Origin: Stenopsyche tienmushanensis
Taxonomy: Eukaryota > Arthropoda > Insecta > Trichoptera > Stenopsychidae
Reading direction: 5' to 3'
Length of the DNA: 64,000 nt
Assembly: GCA_008973525.1 (NCBI GenBank)
Contig: WACJ01000521.1
Location: forward strand, 1,612,001-1,676,000
Shown here: positions 54,861 to 64,000 of the stretch, one piece after another
Layout: every line of letters begins with the position of its first letter
Position numbering within the stretch: the stretch's first letter is position 1
Notes under the pieces: model-generated
Databases searched by the model: none
What the model was told of the DNA's origin: nothing
Seen by the model: the letters and a program-made list of their open reading frames with translations, nothing else
Translations under genes and position numbers: made by a program

Positions 54861-56784
54861 AAGACCTTATTTTAAATTAACCAAATGTGAAAAACAATTG
54901 GAAACCACAACAAGAGAAGTTACATACAACAATAAATTAACTTCGCTATTGGGTGGCAATTTATTTCAAGAATTTAAGAATGTAATTAATGGTTATCTTA
55001 AGTCGTAGGACAGGGTTTGTACCATCAGACAGTAACCCTCAGTGGAAAGATGCCTATTTTCAGTAGTCTCTTTTTTCTTACAATAAGTAGCTTCAAGTTC
55101 TCTTTTTGATTAGCAAGTTTATTTTAGATTGAATTAAGCATATATGCTATATTCATATGTCTACTAATCGTCCACGCAAATCCACTTTTCTCTCAGGACC
55201 GCGCAGCGTGAATCAAGCTTGTATATCAATAAATGAACCTTAACACTGTTGATATTTTTGGATCCTTTTGTATCGCTCAAGTCTGAACACACATATGCGT
55301 GACTACTGATCCACGCCAATTTTTACATTAAATTGTTTTTTTTTTTGAAGATGCCCATTTTTAATGCTATTCAAACACTTTCACCCTCTTATTTTTTAAA
55401 TTAAAAAAAATCCCCAAAAGGACTTCCATTAGGCTTTTTCCAATTAAAATGACTTGTTCTAAAATGTAACTTTGTGGTATGAAAGGACAGCCTTCCTATA
55501 AGTTGCCTAAACTGATTATTGAACTCATGGAAATCGTTTTGGGATTAAATTCAATTTATCATAAAGATCAGCTTCGGTATTTTATATAGCAATAAATTTG
55601 AAGTAATTACCGGGAATGTGTTTAACGGAAGGACTAGTTAAGGTACACGTGTCGAACATGGTCACACGTGTCAATATCACTATACTTATCGATATGATAA
55701 CACAAATTTACGTTAATTCGTATTTTGTGCTATGGCTATAAGAGAAACAATATTACCAGACATATCCTTAAGTTTTGGTAAATAAGAATAATAACATAAA
55801 AATCCTCATTTTAAAAGTAATGATATGATGCCACCTACTATTTTGTATTTTTTTAGTATTAAAAAAAGCTTAACGGAACGCTTTGTCGTTTGTATCTCTA
55901 TGGGAACAATCAGAACATATTTAATTGTTTAATTTGAACACAATATTTGACATAATACTGACAAACAAGGACTTAATTTGAATGGATCACGCGGTCCATT
56001 TATAATCGGATCGCTGAATAACGATGATCAATTAAGACTTCGAATTAAAATTTAAAAAATCGATAAAGATAACCAACTGTGAGACTTAAATGACCACGAG
56101 CCACTTTATCAAGCATGAACAACGTCAGTTCGTTAGAAGACATTTTGTTTTCGGACTAGCAAAAATCTTTTTAAATTAGATATTTATTTCGAAATCGTTA
56201 AATGCATTAAAAATAAACATTACACAGTTTTTGAGATTAAATTTAAATTTAAATGTTTTTTAAAAAAAATCATTTGACTTTTTTGTAGTTTTTTTTTAAA
56301 TACTTTTTAAAATAAATTTTTGACATAAATCTGGTAGAAACTATAGATAATTATAATAAAAAGTTTTTGAACAATTTTTGAAGTAAATTAATTTATTAAA
56401 ACTTGAGATATCATGTCAACCGTGTTGAAAAAAGCAGTTTCCCTTATCCCTTAAATTTAAACGTTCTTCAAATATTAAATCTTACATCTATCGATCGTTC
56501 AGGTCAAAAAATGATTGAAAATATTCTGAAATGGAAAACAGATTTAGGCTTTGAGGGATGATATCAATAAATAGCTTAAGTGGATGAGACAGAATTTATT
56601 CTGCTTTACATTTGAATATAAAAATCGTATCAAACTTATTCGTCTTTCATATTTATTTAAATATGAATATTAGCATACTGCCAGCTTTAACAAAATCGTA
56701 TCGATACCCTCCATCATTGTGTTATAATCCCGAAGAATGTAAATATGTTCGTTCAACCCTCGAAATCTGCTTAATTATTTTATA
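54861..56784. other. AT-rich DNA with repeat pieces
   Basis: Contains the 73-bp repeat copy (55188-55262) and a family A piece in inverted orientation at 56385-56440 (CTTGAGATATCATGTCAACC, GTGTTGAAAAAAGCAG). No gene supported. Confidence 0.5.
55188..55262 (+). repeat. 73-bp dispersed repeat, copy 3
   Basis: CTCTCAGGACCGCGCAGCGT, GAATCAAGCTTGTATATCAA, TAAATGAACCTTAACACTGT, TGATA. It is nearly identical to the inverted copy at 3895-3970, implying recent spread. Confidence 0.75.
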
Positions 56785-57130
56785 AAAGGATCATCCAGAA
56801 AGTAAGGTTACAATATTTATGTAGGATTGATAAATGCTTGTATTTAATTGAAATTCACAGGATGTCAGCTCTTTTTGGATAGTCTTTTGGTCCAGAAAGC
56901 TTCTCTCTTTTGTGCAAAACGATCCAAAAATTCATGCTTGGCGGTCATGCGATTTTAACGTTGATCCGATGTGAACAACCAAGTTTTTTAAATACAATAT
57001 CATCAAGGAGACTCCGAAAAATGTCTGGAAATTCTTCGTGAAGGTCATAAAGAGTCGTGGGAGCGCGTGACGACCTCTACATCGGAAGAATTTACTGTGA
57101 CTGAACAAAATGGCTGACAAACATGCGAGA
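56785..57130 (-). mobile_element. mariner-like family D, longest copy
   Basis: It starts with GATCATCCAGAAAGTAAGGT, keeps TGGTCCAGAAAGCTTCTC, GGCGGTCATGCGATTTTAAC, CTCCGAAAAATGTCTGGAAA, then GCGTGACGACCTCTACATCG and GAATTTACTGTGACTGAACA. It joins the left-hand blocks seen at 22335 and 48415 with the right-hand blocks of 24410 and 49135, proving they are one family. The GDETW block present at 43885 is deleted here. Confidence 0.65.
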
Positions 57131-57829
57131 TTAACTATAATATAGACAAGGAAAGAATAGAATTCCCTTCAATTTTTATACTCTTTTCTAGCATCATAAT
57201 AAAATATACATAAAACTGAAATTCCATATAAATAAAAATCAAAATTCATAGGTTTTCGGATTTTTTATATATATTTTTATAAAATAAATTTTATATTAAA
57301 TTTGTGTGCCATTTAAGAAAGTCTACAGAAACGCTTGTTTTGATCGTAAAATAACATACGAACGCGTTTTCTGTGTCACTCGAACATGTCGTTTCGGCGA
57401 CGGGATGCATGCGACCCTCTAAAAGATAGGGGTTGCTCCCGCTGAGATCCTGCACAGGGGTGGCATAAATAAAACGAGCCGGCGAGTGTGTAGAAAAATC
57501 ATAAAAATATGAACGCATCAGGAAAGCGGGTCAACGAAACCGCTTCGGGTCGATCCCCCGCACAATTGACCGACTCGTTATTGTGGAGCGGGATAAATAC
57601 GGGACCGCCTGGATGTAAATATGGCGTAATTTATATAAAGAATACACGAAAACGCGTGTCGTTACTTCTTGGACGCTTTCAACATGTTTTTCGGAGGGTC
57701 GGCTTAACGGTCGCGACCCACGTATTACAATTTTTGACAGATTTCAAGCTTGATGTCGAGCTGCCCTGTTGAAAGGCACAATGACGACAAAACGGGTCGC
57801 ATTACAAAAGAGACATTCAATTACAAAAA
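57131..57829. other. unassigned DNA with a GC-richer unique block
   Basis: 57340-57780 is GC-richer and unique in the window. An 87-codon plus frame at 57509-57772 crosses it, but its predicted protein shows no domain and there is no splice support. It may be conserved non-coding DNA. Confidence 0.35.
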
Positions 57830-57960
57830 AATTGGGACCCGAAAAATATATTATAAACTGCTGAAAATATATATCATACATACATATATATATATTTTTA
57901 AGCTATCATAATAATGATAAAATCTCAAAATATATGAATACTTTCGGGTCCTCCTAATAC
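57830..57960. mobile_element. 130-bp MITE with GGACCCGAAA inverted ends
   Basis: The left end TTGGGACCCGAAAAATATA and the right end (reverse-complemented) AGGAGGACCCGAAAGTATTC form inverted repeats of about 16 bp. The interior is pure AT-rich with TA runs. A related end lies at 58540-58575. Confidence 0.6.
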
Positions 57961-58059
57961 ATGTATTTAAATACATGGTTACTAATTACAATTCCTGTAG
58001 ATTTGAATCCAAGATGTTTGAAGTATGCTGGATCATGGAATGGCTCATATAAATGTAAA

Positions 58060-58395
58060 TCGTTTAATTAGGAATGATAGTAATTTTGTTGTATTAACAA
58101 ATATAGAAAAATCGATTTTTATATATAATATCTACTGTACGTTAATTATACTATACCTATATTATTTAAAAAAGTGCAAACAATCAGTTGGAAAAGTTTT
58201 ATCGCAATCGAATGAACGGTATGGCAGCGCATTAAATACGAACAAACAAATATTTATTTTTATATATTAGACTATGTCTATGTTACTCGCGAAATCTTTA
58301 ACAATAAGTGAAAAAAGTTTTATTGCAATCTGATAAACGATATAGCAGCGCATTACATACGAACAAACAAGAATTCATTTATATATATGAGATAA
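58060..58395 (+). repeat. 121-bp tandem dimer, locus 3
   Basis: AATGAACGGTATGGCAGCGC and GATAAACGATATAGCAGCGC; equivalent C bases at 58217 and 58338 give a 121-bp period. A partial unit precedes. Confidence 0.85.
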
Positions 58396-60164
58396 AATTA
58401 TATTTTTATGATGCATAACACTATATTTGATTAGTCTAATGGTCAATAGAGACGTTAGTTAAGTTAAGTTATTTAAAAGACTTCTCAGCGTTCTCACAGG
58501 CACCCGAATCGATAAAAAATAGTAATTTTAATATAAGGTCCCCAAAACTTTCGAATACTTTCGGGTCCCCCTAATATTAACAACTAAAATTATAAAACAT
58601 AGACGTGAGATTTATGCTGTTTACTAAGTATTATATTAAGCCCGTTTTAACCGTGAAAAACGTTTTTATGCACATAGTCTGATATGCATCATAAATAAAC
58701 TACACGGACAGTCCCAAAAGTAACCGACTTGATGTAAAAATGGCGGTTGTTGTTTTAAAAAAAATATACCAATATAAAAAGTATTTACTATGTAAAGCTT
58801 ATATTTAAAGTTTAAAGACGCTACATTGTTAATATTGGATGGCAGAATTTAAACGAGACAGAAGAGAAAAATTGCACATGAGAAAGTTGTGCGCAAGATG
58901 TGCGCCGCGTTTGCTCACACGTTGTTTCAAAGCAATGACGATCGAGTTTTTAAGTATATCGATCTTCTGGGACTATTCTAATATGTGCAAAAAATAGTTA
59001 TAGAATTTAATGTCCTTGTAAAAAAATGGCTTAATTTTCATTATCGTTAATATGCCATGAAAATAATAAAAACTGTTGATTACATCTACATTAATTATTA
59101 ACTTCGGAAGCTGCTTGAGTGCTTAAACATTCTCAATTTAAGTGCTCGGAGGTATCAAAAAGAATTGTAAGAAGTATGATAAAAATTATATAATTCCGCC
59201 GTGGAGAAACGCGATTTCTTATTTCGAAATCCGACATTTCTCTCTCGCAACAAAGGATATTTTGATATAATATACCTGGCATGAGATTGAAATATAACAG
59301 TCCCATTGTCGTGGAGTAAGAAGATGTTTATTTGATTCCAAAGTAATGGGTGTTTTCCTACACCCATAACCGATATAGACTCGATACAAAAGAAATCTTA
59401 CGGCCATCGATTTATCAGGATTAATATACTTCCAAGGATATAAGCTGAAGAACGAATGAATGCTTTGTCGTTTATTACTGAAAATGTTTCCTATGCCGTA
59501 ACGAGATATAAAATATTTTCTCGGATATTGGAACGGTATCGTATGTTCATTAAGAGCTCTGAAAGGACGATCTTTTTTGGAAATTCATGCCAAATTTATC
59601 AAATTGCCAAATGTCACACGGGAAAAATTTAGCACTGCGTCGGTGCTTTTGTGTCGTCTTTTGCATTTGAGCAGATGCCTTCTAAACATAGCATAAAACT
59701 AGTGTGGCACTCTTCCGTAGATTGAACATGTTTTATTTAGCAAAAGAGTCCCTTTTCTCGCCCTTTTAGCTGCGAGGGATCCCGCCGTTGCATGATTTAA
59801 ATGGGAACGCGTTACGAGCGTAAACCCTGCAAAAATCCTCTTCATAGGGCAAAAACCCTCGCAGCTCAATCGTCTGGCGTATGATTCAAGAATGCCGACT
59901 TGAAGCCCCACTATGTAGCAATGTTAACATCAAACATGCGAGAAAATAATCCCAGAAATCAATAAAATCCTTCAGTTGACTCGAAAGACTCCTCGTGGAG
60001 TTAATTTGGCGTCGCATGATTCGAGTGCCTCAAGCATGATCGATCACACTCATAAAATAGGCGCAATTTTTGCACGTCGTAATACAAGGATAGAATTTTG
60101 AAAAAATATTTTTTTGTTGCATTTTTTCTAAATTTATACTTTAAAGAATATATCTACCACATTA
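58396..60164. other. unassigned DNA
   Basis: 58540-58575 is an isolated MITE end (GAATACTTTCGGGTCCCC). 59700-59920 is GC-richer and unique in the window, with a minus 70-codon frame of no recognised domain. No gene supported. Confidence 0.4.
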
Positions 60165-60500
60165 ATTTTTAAAATTGTAATTATTTACGGAGTTATAGCT
60201 ATTTTAGTGAGGCGGTAACTAAGCCGGTCCTACCAGAATTAAACCTTTAAAGCATTTTTCTCGAAACTACTTTTTACAACACGGTTGACATGATATCTCA
60301 GGTTATAATTAATTTATTTATTTAAAATTTGGTATTAACCTTTTATATATAACCTTCTATTATTTCTACCAGATTTGTATAAAAAATGTATTTTTAACTA
60401 TTAAAAAAAATGTGAAAAAATAAAGCGAAAAAATGACTCCTTTTAGTTTTTAAATTTAAGATGACTAGAAGGGTTAAAATCGTGTCAACCAGGATGAGTG
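60165..60500 (+). repeat. AT-rich family A copy
   Basis: GAGTTATAGCTATTTTAGTG, TTTTCTCGAAACTACTTTTT, CACGGTTGACATGATATC, TTTTTAACTATTAAAAAAA, AAAATCGTGTCAACCAGGAT. The middle is shorter than in the copy at 41870. Confidence 0.65.
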
Positions 60501-60954
60501 TTGTTATAATTTTTTATATTGTCATATATTGTATTGATACATTCCGCAGCCGCTTTTGCTCCATGAATCCCTTAGAATCCTTCCGGGAATATGTAATTTG
60601 ATCAGCTGTCGACGATGTGCTTCATGGTATGGATCCCGCCAAAATCACAAAGGGATGACAAAGTTAACCCTTTGGCAAGTTGCCTACAAACCAAGTGTTG
60701 CAGCCGTGACCACAAGTCGGTTTATTGATGGAAATTCTATTTACCAGACAACACAGATTCAAGATGTTTTAATCCCTTTGTAATTAAATCATCGTTAATT
60801 GTGAGCCTATGCAATATTGCATATACAGCACATTGAATAATATTATAGAATCAACGTTAGTCGATCCGACTAACATATGCATTTTAAATAAATGGTTTAT
60901 TAATTTTTGTTAAAATTTATGCGTAGTCCGTAAAATGTGTTGATTTTATTATAA
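60501..60954. other. AT-rich, nothing seen
   Basis: A 75-codon plus frame (60556-60783) has no domain. No gene supported. Confidence 0.45.
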
Positions 60955-61255
60955 ATATGAACAAACATTTATTTTTATATATAAGATCTACTATAAGTTA
61001 ATTATACTATATTTATTTTATTTTAAAAAGTGCAAACAATAAATTGGCAAAGTTTTATCGCAATCGAATAAACGGTTTGGTAGCACATTAAATACGGACA
61101 AACAAACATTGATTTTTATATATTAGACTATGCTTATGTTACTCGCAATATTTTTAGCAATAAGTAGACGAAGTTTTATCACAAACTGATGAACGGTATC
61201 GCAGCGCATTTCGAACGAACAAAACCCAATTCATTTTTATTTATTAGATATATAA
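60955..61255 (+). repeat. 121-bp tandem dimer, locus 4
   Basis: AACGG at 61071 and 61192 mark the exact 121-bp period; the flanking blocks ACGGACAAACAAACATTG and ATTTTTATATATTAG are as in the other loci. Confidence 0.85.
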
Positions 61256-61374
61256 AAATACAAATGGTGTGTCTTATTTTTTTTTACATAGTTTTCTTCA
61301 TTATGAATACATTTATTTCATCAGATAAGAAGCTTCTTGATGCCGTCATGGAAAAAAAGAAGGCGAGAAGTAGC

Positions 61375-61420
61375 ATCTTCTGTTGCGCAACGCGTAATTA
61401 TTCATTTTAAATTAGATTAA
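61375..61420 (+). repeat. GTTGCGCAACGCG repeat, copy 3
   Basis: CATCTTCTGTTGCGCAACGC, GTAATTATTCATTTTAAATT. Shorter than the copies at 13990 and 18295; it lies about 120 bp beyond a 121-bp dimer. Confidence 0.6.
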
Positions 61421-62430
61421 ATCATCATTATATGTATTTGTCCGTAGATATCATTAGCTAAAATATTGGACTGTATGTTGTGTAATATATAATAAAATAG
61501 GGTCACTATTGGTGTTGCATGCGCATCTCTAAGATATATGCGACCGATACGGACACACTACAAACAATTATTCGTTTTTCTCTGACCAACTGCCGTTTGA
61601 ATTCCGTTTATAGAAGTTTAACTTTAAGTATTTTAAGAATCTATGAGAGCTATTAAAGTCGAATAAAACATGGCGCAAGACCTTAGCTTAGTAAGTATCA
61701 CGAGATATAACACACACGTTGTATCATCGGCCATTATAATGTTAAAATTAATCATTTCAGCAGCGAAATTTTGAATGTTTAATTGATTTTATGTTTTGTC
61801 TAATCTGATTTTGATACTCAATTGTGGCACTTTTGAATAAAGCAGCTTACGCTCGTCAGAGATATTGTTAATCGGACGAAATAGCTTCAGATTATATTGA
61901 TATTATGGCTTAGAATTTTCGAAGTATGGCCATTATGCACAGATTTGAGAAATTGAGGATCGTAAGCTCAGTAAGATCTCTGAAATTGATTAAGGATATT
62001 AATGTAATACTTCCTCGTTGCAGCATTTGCAATCATCTTCCAATTAATTTATTGCTTACGAAGGCATCGTATCGATTCCATTCAATTGCTTGGCATAGTT
62101 GACCTATTTGAGAAACAACGTTTTAATTAAAATACACAATTTTGATTCGAAATCAAGATTGCTCAGTGGATAGTCCAATGATTTTTTATTAAAACATTTA
62201 CATCTTTGACTTGAATCTATAATGGTTAGAATGGCATGAAGCAGAATCGTAATAATTTGCAATCAGCTTCGCCAATTTACGTTACGAGATTTCATAAAAG
62301 ATTTTTCATTGAAAGTCAAATAAATATTTTTTCCAACGACTACAAAAAGGCGCTACAAATACAGGATATTTCTATAGGAATCATCTGAAATATCTGGGAC
62401 AACAAGGAAGACTACACCGGCATGTCTGAT
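61421..62430. other. AT-rich, nothing seen
   Basis: No frame of 60 codons and no repeat termini recognised. Confidence 0.5.
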
Positions 62431-62850
62431 GAACGATTCCAATTAATTAATACTGAAATTAATGTCCCACTACAGAAGTGTCGGGATCAACACAAACAAG
62501 TATTTGCATAATTTATAGACTATAAAAAAGCATTTGATAGGGCAAGGCTAACGAAATTAATGGAAATGTTCAGAGAATGTAATATTGATTACTGATATCA
62601 AACGATAGAAATCAGATATGAGTGGATGTCGAAGTGGTTGACCAGTTTAAATACCTTGGAAGCATCCTAACAAAGACGTTCGATCCAGATATAGAAGTAA
62701 GGTGCCGAATAGGGGTTGTAAGATGACAATTTGAACCTCAATCTTCAACGAAGACAAGGAGTTGTCAAGAAGCAGGTGACTTGGCTGCGCAACATTAGAG
62801 AGCGAACCAAAATAGGAAGAGTGGACGAATTGTTACGCCAATGCAAGGTC
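62431..62850 (+). pseudogene. LINE reverse-transcriptase remnant
   Basis: Non-LTR retrotransposon reverse transcriptase copies the element RNA at the target site. Here the plus strand reads FIDYKKAFDRARLTKLMEMF from 62512, which is motif A of the enzyme with its catalytic Asp at 62518-62520, directly after an in-frame stop. Further on, VEVVDQFKYLGSIL begins at 62628, the conserved block after the palm, and WLRNIRERTKIGRVDELLRQ near 62788 matches the C-terminal domain. The YADD motif and most of the palm are deleted between. It is heavily decayed and belongs to a different LINE group from the R1-like tails, since those end in a CCHC finger. Confidence 0.82.
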
Positions 62851-63171
62851 TGCTTAAAACATCACTGCTGTGCATGAGTGTTCACGGGAAAACACGAGGC
62901 AGTCAATTTTTTGTCGTTCATAAGAACTTTGCTTCAACTTGTCGAATTTTATATCAAGTCCGTATAAAATCAAACTAATCCTAGAACTTAAGATAAACGA
63001 CCATAAACAATGCCGTGTGTTTACTTATTGGGCTCTTAAGAATTTGGATATTTAGCGACAATTTTTGGATGAATATGCGAATAGGCAAAAATCTTAAAAT
63101 GGGAAAAAACTAATCCACATGAGTTACACTGGCATTAAAAGCATTCCGATTATGCTACTATAACGTTACAA

Positions 63172-63480
63172 CCGAGAGAAAAAGAGAGATCTGGCTGCAG
63201 GAGGGACGACTTCCCGCAACCAAGGCTAACCGATAACTTTCCCGACTCCCACCTTCTGCGCGTTACTCTCCAACCGGCAACGGTGAACGCGCAAGAAGCG
63301 ATCGGTCTATATGCAGGTGCAATGTCTCCGCAGGACCACAAGAGATGGCGTTGTTAAAATAACACAAACGCACCTGAAGAGAGACGGAAGATGTCACTGT
63401 TAATCTGGCGAATTCGATCTGCTCAGATCAACAGCGCTACTACGTGGGGATCTTAAATCGCCCACGCTACACTACAAAGT
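63172..63480 (-). mobile_element. LTR-type repeat copy, minus, with clean 5' end
   Basis: On minus it starts GTAGCGTGGGCGATTTAAGA, followed by TCCCCACGTAGTAGCGC, the dyad (CTGTTGATCTG ... GCCAGATTAACAGTG), CATCTTCCGTCTCTCTTCAG, CGATCGCTTCTTGCGCG, GGTTAGCCTTGGTTGCGGG and AGTCGTCCCTCCTGCAGCC. It ends in the CT-rich run, so the AATAAA and later parts are missing. It is the best guide to the family's first 100 bp, together with 15019-15420. Confidence 0.82.
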
Positions 63481-63574
63481 TATCGAAAGTTGGACCTCCC
63501 CAATACGTATCAACTAGCAAAGTTACGGCAAATATTTGAATACAAATGTTTTAACTTTTTTAATGAAATTATTT

Positions 63575-63690
63575 AGTGGCTAGCACGCTCTCCAGACCTG
63601 ACACCATTGGATTTATCTGCCTGGGGACGTCCCATATTCCGTGGCTTGCACCGTCTCCACACCTGACACCACTGGATTTTTTTGCTTATT
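63575..63690 (+). repeat. 65-bp tandem array of a DDE-transposase motif, locus 2
   Basis: Two units with CCTGACACC at 63597 and 63662 (65-bp period). The first encodes WLARSPDLTPLDLSAWG on plus, the block around the third catalytic residue of IS630/mariner-type transposases. It is the reverse complement of the array at 3176-3360. Confidence 0.78.
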
Positions 63691-63869
63691 TGCCCACAAA
63701 CGAAAAGGTATAATCTAGAAAACTTTTTGTGATAGGTTTTTTGTGAAAAGAATTCAGTAAGTTGACATTTGTCATTCGTTTGCACATTTATTGCAAATTT
63801 GGAAGCTCAGAACTAATTTTCTTTAAAGAAATTTCATAAAATAATTATTTATTTAGATCAAATTTTTTT

Positions 63870-64000
63870 GGGGTATTTTATCAAAGTAATAGAAAAAATC
63901 TATTTCGACAACTCTAGTACTTAGGACATAGAGCCTATATGTGTGTGCCTTAACCCCCAAAAAATTTTGTCGGTCTATGTGCAAAACACCCTATATATAT
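63870..64000 (+). repeat. terminal-like segment shared with 3361-3500
   Basis: Contains GACATAGAGCCTATATGT, AAAATTTTGTCGGTCTATGT and ends CCTATATATAT at the window edge. It aligns with the segment beside the first 65-bp array. The element probably continues outside the window. Confidence 0.6.

Overview
The window is eukaryotic nuclear DNA, most likely from an arthropod and probably an insect. It is strongly A+T-rich and shows no operons and no long intact reading frames. It is crowded with decayed transposons of types typical of insect genomes: mariner, pogo/Tigger-like, R1-type LINE, Penelope-like and tRNA-Leu-primed LTR elements. I found no complete gene, no tRNA or rRNA gene, no CRISPR array and nothing prokaryotic. 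The species assignment is inference; the mobile-element calls rest on motifs and terminal repeats read directly from the sequence.

Layout. 0-5 kb: a higher-GC unassigned stretch, a mariner copy with both terminal inverted repeats (2233-3166), a 65-bp tandem array made from a transposase catalytic motif, and a minus-strand LTR fragment. 5-12 kb: mostly unassigned AT-rich DNA, an unrecognised minus-strand open frame with a good splice acceptor (7068-7506), a 121-bp tandem dimer and another LTR copy. 12-16.9 kb: a Penelope-like GIY-YIG remnant, then four LTR-type copies, one interrupted by a 613-bp insertion with a 12-bp target duplication and one nested in an AT-rich repeat. 17-24.6 kb: two R1-like LINE ORF1 (gag) pseudogenes, two more LTR copies and mariner-like debris. 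25-33 kb: small MITEs, two tandem copies of an R1-like ORF2 tail on the minus strand, and hAT-like and TTAA-type ends. 33-38 kb: pogo/Tigger-like non-autonomous elements and a mariner fragment. 38.5-39.05 kb: a CpG-rich island ending in a splice donor, the best candidate for a promoter plus first exon of a real gene. 39-64 kb: long AT-rich, intron-like DNA with scattered repeats, further LTR and mariner-like debris, a LINE reverse-transcriptase remnant and a second 65-bp array at the right edge.

The most distinctive structure is one dispersed family with about a dozen copies. It starts TGTAGCGTGG, carries two strong dyads, an AATAAA and a tRNA-Leu primer-binding-like site, and repeatedly ends in an inverted copy of its own start. 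Because LTR-like and TIR-like signals occur together, I rank it first for follow-up. The 121-bp dimers at four loci and the CpG island are next. Nothing here acts together as a pathway: the window reads as intergenic or intronic DNA around one possible transcription start.
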